Below are positions 47,859 to 61,100 of a stretch of DNA of 64,000 nt, piece after piece. The notes under the pieces are model-generated. The model was given only the letters and a program-made list of their open reading frames with translations, searched no databases and was not told the origin of the DNA. A program made the translations under genes and the position numbers. Every line of letters begins with the position of its first letter. The first letter of the stretch is position 1. Location: the NCBI RefSeq assembly GCF_964275005.1, contig NC_092695.1, positions 9,072,197 to 9,136,196 of the forward strand, given 5' to 3'. Source of the stretch: Diadema setosum (lineage: Eukaryota > Echinodermata > Echinoidea > Diadematoida > Diadematidae).

Positions 47859-48792
47859 TCTACAAAACCTAGAGTGTGTGTTTTGGGCAAAAAGCAGTAT
47901 AAAATACTGCAAAAAAGCAACAGGTGGCATCTCTGCTAATTGTAATCTAACCTTACCCTCCACCCCTTTCTTCTCCTAGTCAGCACAATATGTCAGGCTG
48001 CCCATAGAGTACAGGTGGTGGCCAGTAAACTACAGGGAGTAACAGTGGGATGTGACAGGGTGGCTTTGGCCCGGCCCGGCCAGACCCAACCCGACCCGCA
48101 AAGGGTCCTGGGGATTAAAACAGCCTCCTGAGAGGGAGTCCACTCTTAGTGTACCTGGGCACAACACACTTTTTGTTTTGTTTTGGTTTTTCCTCTGCCA
48201 AAACTCAAATCAATCCTGCTAAAATCCACAGAAAGGTCTGAAATTAAATGTGACATGTTACCTCTAAAGTCTAAGAAAGTCATCTATCAAACATTAAATT
48301 TCTTATTTCGGGATAATCAAATTCTGTCCTCTTTAAGCTTTAACATAGTATGAAAATCGGACCACTGTTCTGTTGTTATTTTCCCTCTTTCTCTAATAAC
48401 ACACCTCAGAAGCCATATGAAAGCTAGCTACAGATACTAGTTGGGCAAAGTTCTTTTTCAGGCAAATTACCTTGTATGTATTACAACTTTTTCAACTTGG
48501 GCAGCTGCTGCTTTATCAGGGTACCAGGGTGATACAACTTAGCTGCACATGACACAAGAGAATGGGTCTTCATTCTACACATCTCGCAATGAGTGGTAGA
48601 TGGAGTACATGCAGGCACATGGCTCCCCTTTCAGTTTCCTACCATGTCAATACAGGAAATGTGCAAAACGCGTTAGGTAACCCGAGTCACAAGGAGAATG
48701 CCTCTGCCAACGGGTTCAATCTACAGGAAGTGTGCCGGATGGGATTCTCTATATGAGGTAAATTAAGGATTTCTTTGAAGAAAAAACAAACT

Positions 48793-48884
48793 TTATCCCG
48801 TTGAGGACGAGCCCGAGCTCACTCGAGCAAGTGTCTATAGGAGATGCGTGTTGCAGCAAAATTAGCCAGTCCTCAACGAGTTAA
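48793..48884. mobile_element. 92-bp mini inverted-repeat element
   Basis: TTATCCCGTTGAGGACGAGC on the left and CCAGTCCTCAACGAGTTAA on the right are inverted repeats at TTAA-like ends. GAGCTCACTCGAGC lies in the left half. Too short to code. Confidence 0.7.
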
Positions 48885-48896
48885 GAACAAAAGCAA

Positions 48897-49131
48897 GATA
48901 TTATTAAGCAGAGGGCGAAGTTTGAGGTGTGGGTTTTCTTCAATTTGTCTCCCTCTAAAAATGAAATTTGCAACATGGCAACTGCTGATCTATAATTTCA
49001 ACATACATGTTGGAAAAATGGAACCACAAGACTCGAACCTGTCATCTACTGCTTTTCGGGCAGCGACACTACCACCAGGCTAGCCCCATTTGTCGGCAGT
49101 GACACGATGAACTTGGAACACATATCCAGTA
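48897..49131 (-). mobile_element. tRNA-like SINE, single copy
   Basis: On the - strand there is a tRNA-like stretch: GGGGCTAGCCTGGTGGTAGT (A-box-like TAGCCTGGTGG, 49072-49082), GTCGCTGCCCGAAAAGC, then GGTTCGAGTCT (B-box-like, 49029-49039). It is followed by a body with ATCAGCAGTTGCCATGTTGC and AGAGGGAGACAAATTGAAGA. The same head and body occur twice at 56515-56965. A pol III-derived SINE is the likely explanation; it is not a functional tRNA. Confidence 0.65.
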
Positions 49132-51458
49132 TTGTACGAGTTGGCCCTTTGTAATGACTTCTCCTTGCCATCAACATTCAAACAACATTTAGAAACAATA
49201 GATTTACACAATGTCCAGTCAAAAGCCACTGTGGGATTTAAGACAGGAGCAATGTCAGAGCTCTGCGAGACAACCAATGAGCAACACACACAAGAAGTTA
49301 AAGAAAACTACCCAACATGACGTTGCCACTACTGGATCACTGTTAATCATTAAACCTTGAGGTTCGTGGAGGCTTCACATACAAAGTTGGGCCAATCTAG
49401 ATCTACTGGCACTTGACTTTGGAAACATATATCTTAGACAAATTTGATCAAATACTCTGTGATGCAACACAAATAGAACTCTGCAGAGACCTCCATCTTA
49501 CAGGTTATGTAGAGACAAAGGATCCAAGAAAATATGGCAAGCCACAAATACCATCAAAATGAGAAGCTAAGTGTAATATCATCCTCGGAGGGAACCTTAC
49601 CTTCAATAGAATTTGCATCGACATAAAGTTTGTTTTAACTGAGACAGTTGGAAACATTACAACAGTGCAGGAAAAGTTTGTGTGGGTACGATAAGAATAA
49701 AGAAAAAAAAATCAAGTTGTATGACCATGTTGTTATTCATATAAAATCTAAATTTTCCGCATAGACAAAGCAACCTGATTTCCCCAGAATTCTGAAAGTT
49801 TTAAGTCCCTTGTCTTATGGGATTTATGTGAAATGAATTTAGAACCTGCCATAGATCTTTCCAAAAGTCACAAAGAGTGCATGTCTTGTCTGAGAAAAAA
49901 GGTGTGTCCCTCCTTCGAGGCATTGAAATGCGAGAAGAAACTGAAATGTGAGAAGGAATAGAGTATTATGCACGTGATATCACCGTTGTACAGTGGCCGA
50001 GACCTTTCCTTTCTCTCAGCCTCCGCTAAAAGCTTCCTACATGCTCAAAGCAGCTGATTAACGCAGCCATCTTGGTCACAAAGCTTACATTTCTTGTGTA
50101 CTACTCCTCAGTTGATGAGCAAATTTAGAACAGAAATACCGAAAACATGATTATTGAAACATGCAATTAATAAATGTATGGAATTCAAGTATAGTATATA
50201 TGTCCTAAATGTATATACACTTCAAGTAGAGATAGAAAGTGAAATGAATGACGAAAGAGGTCGAAAATATGATCATAATTTTTCTGAGAGGTATTAAGAG
50301 TTCTCTGATATGAAAGTGTAATAAGATACTTTCATGTTAAGAGCAAAGCCCTCCCATTTAAGTCTGATAATTTTTCATGCACACTTTGCTATCTTTGAAA
50401 CTTTCTCTTGTACCAAAGCCCAGTCTCTGATAGAGAGAGAGAAAAAAAGAAGTGCTCTATCATTGGAGAAAACAGGTAGAACCATTCCTTGCCATGTTAA
50501 AGCTAAGCATATTAACCTGTTGGAGTTGAAGATGTCATTGGGGTAACAGAACTTGTTCGCATTTGTGTATTTTTCTTCTTTTTTTTGTGGTGGGGGAGGG
50601 GTGGCAGAGGCATTCCTGGTTCATTCACTTTAGACCCACACTTTTTACATTTTAGAAATGAGAGGAGCATATTTGGATTCCTTCTTGACGACACAAGAAC
50701 TTGGAGCTGTAAACACTTGGATTACAGAGAACCTTTAAATGAATCAAGCTCACACACTTGTGGCCTCCAGTGGCATGTTGGCAGGTCACAGCAATGCTAG
50801 ACAAACTATTCATAATATTTGTCCCGACTGCGATCTTATTTTCACAGCTGTTATTCGGTTTGGTGATTCAAATTTACTTCTCTTATCATAGCATTTTTTG
50901 AACTAGCTAAGAGTGCTCAAACAACAACTAAAAAAAAAAAAATACAATTTCTGTCTTCATACACATTTGAGCAAAGAGCACTTTCAAAAAGGATGCAGGA
51001 AATATTCATTTTTTTTTCTTATATTGCCAGTCAAGAAGGTCACAAATCCAACAAACTGTCTCTGTACACGTAACTTAATTGGACGACCAATGGGGATTGT
51101 TGGTGGACCCTTTTCTTGCTGGTATTTGGTGAACAGAGTGAGAAAGAACCTAGAGAGTAACTGAATGCAGCCTTACATCACTCTAGATCTGCCGGACAGT
51201 GAGAGGTCCTTCCAATCTCCCCTACCACAAAGTTATGCCTGGAATGCATATCTTACAAGGAGAGTATCTCTCACAAGCCTTCCATGTTATATATTTTTGA
51301 CTATCCGTACTCCGTATTGCCTTTTTTTTTTTTTTTCTCCTGCGGCTCTTTCACACCTCTTATGTTTTTTGTTTTTCCCCTCTCAACTTTCAGTGCCCTC
51401 TGGCATAGTCTTTCATTCATGGGGAAACAATCGAAGACACAACAACATTTACAGTACG

Positions 51459-53047
51459 TCAGTTCTGCGGGATGGTAAACTGGGCGACTAGGTTCTCTTT
51501 ATGTGTCACCTGGATGTCCTGTGAGGCTTGCCATGCTTTTGCTGCTGTATCAGTCACCTGAAAAAAAAAAAAAAAAGAAAGATGGACGAGGGGGAAGAAC
51601 AAAATGGTTAAATTATGGGCACCCCTTGAATTGCACTGCCACTACTTCTCAAAGAATTACATTTCGCTTCTTACTTCTAGACCTGCAATACACGAATGCA
51701 CAGCTCACCCCATTGACTAAAATCTTTCAGCACAGCATTGAGGAAGGTACATCACCCCCACTAAAATGTGCCTGACACCTTTGCTTTCTACTCTCGAATG
51801 ATATATTCACCTCAGCATGGGTGATAGAGGTTGCCACCAACCTGCAAGCCATTGATGACTGCACAAGGGTGTCTGAATGGTTCTATCATCTATACAAAAT
51901 ATTTATCTCAGGTTTGTTTGTTTGTTTGATTGTTTTTTAAAGATAGGGCCTATGTATGCCCATGATTTTTCATCATGGCTACTACTTGATCAGTTCCATT
52001 AGTTCAGTACACATTGAAATTAGATATTGTTCAAGAAGGGACTGTAAATTACATTGTACATGTCAAGCTTTTCAGCAGTCCACTCAATTTCTAACAAATT
52101 TTCTTTCATACTATAATTTCATATAATATGAGTGCATTTCCTTACACCATATTTTATTCAATCATGATAAACAAGTCCTTTGATTTGGTATAATTATGTA
52201 TTGGCAAATGTCATGATGTATTCATACTTTTGTCGGAAATGAACAATGAATAATTGGTGCTTATTTACATTGATGAAGGGCAATTCCTCAATCAGTTTGC
52301 AACAGTGTTTGTTACTCACCAGACTGATGTCTGCAATGGAGACTGGTTCTTCTGAAAGCACAGAGTAGGGCATAGACACTCCTTTGGGGAGCCTCAGGAA
52401 ACTTGACAGGGGTCTTTTGGGACCAGATACCACCACGGCCACCCTGGAGCTAAACAACAGACAAAGAGAGATATGGACAGAACATAACTGAAAAAAATCA
52501 GGATGCGAAATCCTCAACTCTTTCTGGGTGTGCCATATATTTAGCGAGTCTAACTGTTCGTGAATCAGGACTTCCCAACAATTTCGTGAGTGGCTAAAAT
52601 TGTGATTGTGGAGTACACTACTGAACGAGGAAATGTATGTGTGCACGTCATATTCGTGTCGCAATCGAAGTTAACATTTTCATGTGTTTTTACATTCGCA
52701 AAAAACCATAACGTAAACCTCAAGAAAAAATTTGCCATATACAGTAATTAAATTGTTAAAACAACATGGGGGGGGGGGGGTCTAGAATGTCTTATACCGC
52801 AGCCGCTGCTGTTACTGCTGCTACGCAGTGGCGGATCCAGAGGGGCGTGCAACCAGCGCACGCCCACCCCCCTTTATTTTTCATTAAAAACAAAAGAAAT
52901 AAAAAGAAGAAATGAAATGAAACCCGGAAGTGGCACCAGAAATATTAGTTGCGCCCCCCACCTTTACAGAATTCCTGGATCCGCCCCAGCTACTACTACT
53001 ACTACTACTACTACTACTGCTACTACTACTACTACTATTACTACTAT

Positions 53048-53139
<92 letters not shown>

Positions 53140-53153
53140 GATTACTACTAGAT

Positions 53154-53192
<39 letters not shown>

Positions 53193-56100
53193 TAAACTGC
53201 TACCGTACTACAACTGTACTATTACTACCACCACCACCACTCTTACTTGTCATGTTCAAACATAAAGCTAAGATAGCATCAGAGAGCATCTATTTAGCCC
53301 TACTGCTTTCATAACCCCAGCCATTAGGGATGTCCTGTTTATCACTCATGGATGTGCCTTACACACACATGATATCATGCATGTGTTCACGCGATCAGAC
53401 TCTCCAGTTTGCTTGGGGAGCCAGGCAGGATGATTGCCAGTTTAAGATTAATGCTTTGTGATTGGAGTCTCTGCTGCCTTATCAATGCAAACACAGAAAT
53501 GATTGCATGGGCCTACCTGTAAGCTCTTGTCCTGTCCATGTACTCATGCTGCTCCAATGCTTGTGAATCTATGGCAGAGACATCTATGACATTTCTGCAA
53601 TGAGAAAGAGGAATACATGTATACAAAGGTACACACAGTAAGGTCAAACATTTAAGATAAAGGAATCTCCATCATGATCTTGAGAACTGTCCAGTAAACA
53701 AATTTCATCACAAAATATGAAGCATAGTTAAAAGAAGTATTGGCGTGACTACCTAACTTAGAAATTAAATTGCTCTATATTCTTGGAATTAGCTTCCATT
53801 CTGCTAAGAAATATGCTCCTCATGGTATGGATGATTACTTTTACCTACATTTAACATAAGTTATGCTCATTCGTAAGAGAAGAAAGAATGAAGACCTTCA
53901 TAGAGGATCTCATGTGGTAGGCCATACAGGCAATCTAAATATGGACTGTCTCATGGCAGCAATTATATTTGATATTGACACAGTACAGGGAATATCTTTT
54001 TTTTTCCCTTCCTATGATATCCTTTAAATTCTAAGTGTTCTGCATACAAGCATGTCTAAAACATTTTGTTTTGTCTGTAATCATGCTCAATTCCATGGAT
54101 TAAGGGGAATATTTCCTCTGGCTAGACATTAATCCTTTGCTATCTGATAACAAAATCATATCTCCAATCCTAAAAATCCATCCTCTCTATCTGAATTTGA
54201 TTTGCAGGGGACGATACTTTGCCTTTTAAAATATCACTGCATCAGGCAAGTTTTCAGATGACAACAATTATCTTAAATCAGGCTATTATTTGCCTTCAAA
54301 GTTTCCCCTTTAATGCCAATACCTAGGACTGCAAGCTGACATCTTTTTCCTATCAATAATATTGCATTCTTCCATTACTCATGGCAAAAAACCTGTACAT
54401 TGTCTATTGCACCATATCTACATGACACAAACTGAAAACAATGAAAAATTTACTAACGTCTCCAATGCATTCATCAACGTTCAGTTTCACTCTCTTTGTA
54501 ATTTTTTATTCATTGTTAGGGGAGGGGAAGAAGGGGGTGTTGGAGTTTTTTCATCTTTTAACTCTTTATGTGCCATGGTGTAAACCCCGTTGTGTGTGCC
54601 ACACTATTCTGACACATCATTGAAGTCCTGCTTTGAAAAAAACATTCTGTGTTTGAAATCCATGTAACTTGAGCAGATATTTTGTTACCCTCGACATGTA
54701 ATTAACAAAGTTGTACAGAAAATGTCTAGCTTTACTTTGATGTAAATTGCACTGACAAATCTATGATTATTTTCTGTCAAAAGAACAGTACCTGCATTGT
54801 TGTAGAGGCATGGCTTTTGCACACAAAAATTGACAGAATCCAGGAATTTACTTCCAAATCCAGTAAGGAACACCAGTTGATATTCAATCACTACCGGGTA
54901 CTTAAAATGCAAGCTAAGTGTGACAGGAACTGACCCGCAAGAAACTCTTTTGTTGTACTGTGACATTTGGCAATTTATTGATTGGTTTGGGCGGGTTTGT
55001 GCGTTTGAGCAGAATATGCGAAGTTGGCACGCCAAAGATCGAGTCGGGCGTGCGAACGTGGCACATAAAGAGTTAAGGAGGACTTACGTGACTGCTCTCT
55101 GCAGGACTTTATTGAGCTCAGATTGTTGGTCACCTCTTCGAATCCCATTGGGGCTGTGAGCATCAAACTGGTCACTGCATGCAGACAGACAAGTAAGGAA
55201 AACAAATGAAACATCTCCAATGATATGCATTTCATTCCGTTTATGAGAATTGTATTTACACTAAGCTATCCATTGAAGTATGACAGAAATATTGCATCTC
55301 TTTGGCACTTTCATCCTTATATCTTCCTGAAATCATCCCCAAAGTTGTCTGGAATTCTTTCTACAGAGTCACAACACCAAAGTCCAACACAAATCTCCAT
55401 CAGTCCCCGTACATGCTAAGGACATCTCAAGACTCAGCTGTGGAATTCACTTCCTACAAACTTTTTTTTTTTTATTCCGTTTAGTTCTCAACATGGACAA
55501 ATCTAAAAATCAAGTCAATTCATATACACTGATTATGCTGTAAGAGCTTATTCATGCTTTTTGTATTATGCACTCATAGCTTGCAATTTGTTTTAAGTAC
55601 GACTTAGTGTCAGTAATCTAAGGCTACTATTCATCATATTACGTATAATGGTAACATGAAGCCACTACATACATGTAAAATAAAAAAGACAGAATAAATG
55701 ACATAAACATTTGCAGATACTTCAAATGACAACCACTCATAACCCTGCATCACAAAACCGCCAAAAAGTTGCCAGACATGGATTTTTATCCAAGAGCAGA
55801 TTCTGAAAGAGGAGACTCTAAACTTTAAATGATAGATAACTCAATGCAAATGGGCATTGCTAACCCATCTCCATAGTGGAAAGAAAGTATATCCTCTGGA
55901 AAACTGTTTAACTGAGAAAAGAGACTTTGAATCTTTAGGTCTATTCAAGTGCCTTATCTCACCCAGCAGAACTCTGTGCAATGAATGGGACCAAGAACAG
56001 GAATCCATAGCAAAACACTATGAAGGGATTATCAAAGTAGCTGAAATTTTGCACACTCATTAGGTAAATTCTGTTCATGACTATTATAAAAAAAAAAAAA

Positions 56101-58146
56101 AAAAACTTTCAAAGCAGTAAAAAGTTGACAAGGTCGACCCATTTCACCTATATTGAGTCCAGGCATGAAATCAAGGCGTGCAACTTTTTGTTGGTTTTGT
56201 GACGCACGGTCACGTTTTGTCCAGCATGTGCTGAATGAACTCTGGCACACACACACAAAAGGGTGCAATGCTGTGTCTCAATGACATCGGACAGTGCGGA
56301 ATACATAGTGAAATGGGAAGCGGATAAATGGAATAGAGATTGAATGAGATACCAGGTAAAAGTGCAAAAAGTGACAGCAGTAAGATACAGTCTACATACA
56401 TACAGACAAAAAAAGCATATACATAATATACATGTACTTGTATAACTGTGTGAATTTTCATAACATTGTGAATATTAAAGGCAGATATCTCACAGTCTAT
56501 AATAACTTGTCATACATACAGGGAGTCTCGGATTTTAGTTTCTTCAATTTGTCTCCTACAAATTAAATTTGTGAAGATCACAACTGCTGATCTGTAAATT
56601 AACAAACATGTCGGGAAAAAAAGGAACAAGTAGGACTCGAAAGTGTCATCTACTGCTTTCCGGGCAGCGACACTACCACCAGGCTACCCCTGGTTGCCGG
56701 CAGTGACACGATGAACATGGAACAAATACCCAAGCTCCAAAATTCTGACATTGTTATGTTAAGTAGTCCAAGGCAGATGAGGCCTAGGACACCTGGTGGT
56801 AGTGTTGCTTCCAAAAAGCAGTAGATGACACTTTCAGTCCCACTGGTTCCTTTTTTTCTGACATGTTTGTTAATTTACAGATCAGCAGTTGCGATCTTAA
56901 CAAATTTAATTTGTAGAGGGAGACAAATTGAAGAAACTCACACCTGAACCTTTACCCTCTGAGCAATATATCTTTCTTTCATACAGGGAGTCTGTCAGGA
57001 AAGCTGTAGCACATGACCTTCAATGACCTATGACCATGGCATGTGACCTTGCTCGGCAAAAAATAGCCCCAAAGTGCATAGATCTCTTATCCAAATCTAA
57101 TGATAACTAGGATAATGGTCGAAAAGTTATGCCTCAAAAGAGTCTACACTGTAAACGTTCACATTTGCGACAGATAAGGTACAGACAATGAACTGACATT
57201 TCATGTACTAGGTTCGCTCAGTCCCACCTCCACTTTCACTGGACAGGACAGAACACAAAATAAACTCCTTTTCATGGTTAAGAGCTATTGTGGGGTGCAT
57301 TCAAAACCTCATATCAAAAGGAAAATCACACATGTAGTTTATTGTTGCAGAAGTTGTTTTATCTGTTTTGCTATACTTTTGAGCATGTAACTAGCACTCA
57401 TTTTCTTTCTGTATTCTCTTTATTGGTTTTAAAAAGGAGAGAGAGCAGTACAAACATCAAACTTGGTAGTGTACATGGATATTTCCTGCTTGTAAACATT
57501 GAATTGTCATATCATACTGCCAGTTGAATCAGTATATCTCTCAATTAATTTGCCATGAATCATTTGACACAATGAAATGTACTTGACAACTATCAGGCAA
57601 CTTGAATGGATGACAAATGTAATAGCTCACTTAATAAGCAATACACAAATAGACTAGGCATCATTCTTAGTCTTTTTGAAGCCTGTCACATACATATGGA
57701 CATCCTTCTTTGGTGAACACATGTCCATCATTTTCTGCTCATTTAAGACAAACATTTGCCTACTTGATAGACTGCAACCTGGACAATCATAAAGTCATCC
57801 TGAACTCCATAAATCAAGACATAATACAACATCAAAATGTACACAGCATACATACAAAGTTAACAAAGAAAGGCAACACATTCACCATCCATTTCTCCCA
57901 CCATGCATACATGTAGTAATAAAATACTACTGTATTCCACATACTGCTACCCCCACAAAAACCAAACCAAAACAAAACACAAACACAACCATAAATATGT
58001 ATAAATATATAATCAGTGCAAAGGTGGATATAGCATTTCAATGGAAGCAACAATGAAAGAAATGAGGGATACCACACAATTGTGAAAATAACCAGAATGC
58101 AAGGAGAAAACACACAGATGAATGGCAATGCTGCTACTACCACCAG

Positions 58147-58179
<33 letters not shown>

Positions 58180-61100
58180 ATTCTCGAGCTAGGGTCGGAT
58201 GAACCAAAAAAGAAATACTGCCTACTGTGTCGGTACAATTTGTATTTGATCACACAATATCATCTCACTGATAGAACAGAGTCATTCAAAAAGGAAATGA
58301 AACCTCTTATAACAAACAAAGAAACAGACAAAAACAAAAAAGATGCAAATCATTATGAGTGCCAGGTTATACCACTCTCAATCTTTACAACATAACCAGT
58401 TACAGGTGGATTCTGGAAGCCACGTTACGTATCTTGTCCACGATGGAGGCTGGTGATACGGACTAACCTGTCTGGCCTTGTTCTTGAGCTCGCCTCTGGT
58501 TTTATTAAAGGCTCATTAGGATCAACATCCTGTAGGGTGATATCAAAACAAGGTTAGTTTGACCACAGACAAATATAAACATGGGACTTGAACGGAGACT
58601 GGGACTAACCTGTGCACAGGTCTGCTCGGTGTGTTCCTGGCAGGGTCTAATAAATGTGTTGTTTCATTTGGCCCACTGTCCTGTAGAATCATTGAAAACA
58701 TATTCAGACCAAGAGAGGTTTAATACAGCGCCACATTTTAGGCCATTACAGGACTTGAATGTGAATATATTCCAAACAATTCTACCGCAAAATGTTGCTG
58801 CAGGAGAAGTTCATGTAACTGGTTTAAATTGAGCTATTGGCATATACACGTAATGTAACTGTATACACATCACAGACAATCACAAACACACACACACACA
58901 CACACACATACACACACATACACCCACATTCAAATCAATAAAATCTCACATTCCCCCCCCAAAAAAAAACAAAAACAAAACAAAACAAAACAAAACATCA
59001 CACAAGAAAGAAGTTGCAGAGCACCATTCTGAGCAAAATGGGTCACAGCGTAAAGCAAAAGAATGTTTTGACGCCAACTGACGGTCTCACCAAGATAACA
59101 AATCGTAACTCCGCAAAACCTGGTTGTAAACTTCAAGAGGGAAGACTGAAGTAGGAGATATTGTAAACAAGTCTATAGAATCACTCTCTGTGTGTTTGGA
59201 GAGGTAGTTTGCTTATCAATCAGCTGTCTAGGTGCACATAGATAGTCTCCCAAGCTATCTATGGTATGAGCACAACCACTCAAAAGCTCCTAAAATAAGC
59301 AAAACCTACAAGAACTGTGCAACTTTTTCGCAGACCGAGTTTCTGTCCCATGGCAAACTTCCTCTCCAGACTCACTGTCCGAACACAATAGGCACACATG
59401 ACACCTCTGCCCACATTGTGCACACTTAACTTGCCTACAAGGCATTATGCATTGTGACCACATGGACTCAAAGGCTTTGAATAGGCATCCTTCCTTTTTA
59501 GCCCATCAAACAAGAAAAAAAAAAATGCCACTGAACTCAAGCACAACACGTCTGGCCTCTTTTTTCCTCACATTACACTTCCTACTTCAGAAATGGGGAA
59601 AAAAAAGTCCTTTGACCCTAGAATTAGAAAGGCACTGATCACTGCTGTTCTTCAAAAGGCAATGGCATCAACCCAAACCAGTGATAACTTTCTTGCATGC
59701 AGAACTAATTGATCACATATTTGGGGGGGGGGGGGGGGGGGTCCTGAGGCCCTATTTCCAAATAACTCGGCTGACAGTATACCGTACATCTCAAGTTAAC
59801 CTGTTTTCAATATCTAATGAGAACATGGTATTTACATACATGTAGAAGACATTTCATTTCCTTAGCTTTGAATCTAATTGTAGGAATTTCACAAGGAAGG
59901 GAAGGAGCATTATGCGTGCCCAGGTACCTAAACAATAAATAAAATTACATAAGAATTGGATAAAATAAATAAGATAAGTAATACCTAAACAATGGGTGAG
60001 GGTCATGGCTAAACAGTGCAATCACATACTAAGTGGGCATCTCCTCCCATTTATTTGCCCCTTCTGAATTTGCACACACTTGTTCACCTGGTCAAGTGAG
60101 AGGGTGAATGAATATTCATGAGGACTGCTTGATATTAATTAAACCCAATAACTTGGATCTTGTTGTCTTTTCTTGCTGGCATGCTTGGCACCACTTTTAA
60201 ATGCTTCTCAGTGCTGCACTCGTGGTGCTACCCCACCAAACTGCAGAGCTACACAGCCCTGAACCGTAAATGGGGTTAGCCCCTTTAGCAAGCCAGTGAG
60301 AGAGACAAAACAATAGGGTGAGCTGTTTGCACATACTGTCATAGTATTTCTATTTTGAGGTACAAGCTGCAGAGCTCTACATAGAAATCAGTTGAGCTGG
60401 GGGGGGGGGGGGGGTAGGATCTCTGCCCCACTGATTGATTTAATTAACCAAGGCTAAATCAACTCAAGAGAAATAAGAATATATGTCTTTAAGTGCAATT
60501 GCAAGTTTTATGCTTTTTGCTTACTTCACTGTCAACAAAACATTTACTTATAGCACCAAATCAAAGTAACCAAATCTATTATATTTCCCATTTCTAAACA
60601 TTCAAACAAATCTCAAGGATTTGCTTGTTATGGTATACCAGTACATCTATGTATTACCTTGAGCCTCCTCGCTTTGAGGTAGTTTGCTTGTAACTTAGTG
60701 ATATGTAATCATTCTTTTCAGAGCTAAAGATTTTTTTCAGGGACAGTTTAAGACATGTCATCTAGGGCCTTGTGTGCACGTAAATACTTCAAGATGAATA
60801 AACCATTTACCCAATGTAAAGACATACATGTAGCAAAGCACACATTGTCTCAAAAATGGATGTTATTCAATGACACCAATTTCGGTAATCATTACTGAGA
60901 AGCATGCCTGGCCCCTTATATGCACAAAGATATTAAATGTGGGTAAAACAACAGCAACAAAAACAACAACAAAAACACATAAATTGTTACTGTTTTCTGA
61001 ATCTCAAGTGGTTTTCAACACCTGCCACCAAATTTGGTGTAAGTTTGATTTCTAAGCATCTTTCAAACATGACTGGTTGAAAAATGAAAATCAAATACCC

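Larger units (their letters stand above)
44883..51458 (-). other. LAMTOR1 3' UTR and spacer
   Basis: About 6.6 kb below the LAMTOR1 stop codon. Besides the elements listed separately (45106, 47605, 48793 and 48897) it contains a CA/CACA run near 45655-45695, a C10 run near 46907 and pyrimidine/purine tracts. The first minus-strand AATAAA I noticed is near 46674-46679, far from the stop, so the transcript end is unresolved. No gene recognised. Confidence 0.5.

Noticed and set aside
49025..49090. A functional tRNA gene on the - strand
   Set aside because: The A and B boxes are present, but the cloverleaf arms do not pair cleanly and the same sequence recurs within a dispersed repeat.
52194..52664. 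A single 156-codon minus-strand gene
   Set aside because: Only 52320-52449 is coding (LAMTOR1 exon 5, with acceptor and donor); the rest is intron and repeat.
52917..53195. Open frames reading poly-Thr, poly-Leu and poly-Tyr
   Set aside because: A CTA microsatellite read in three frames.
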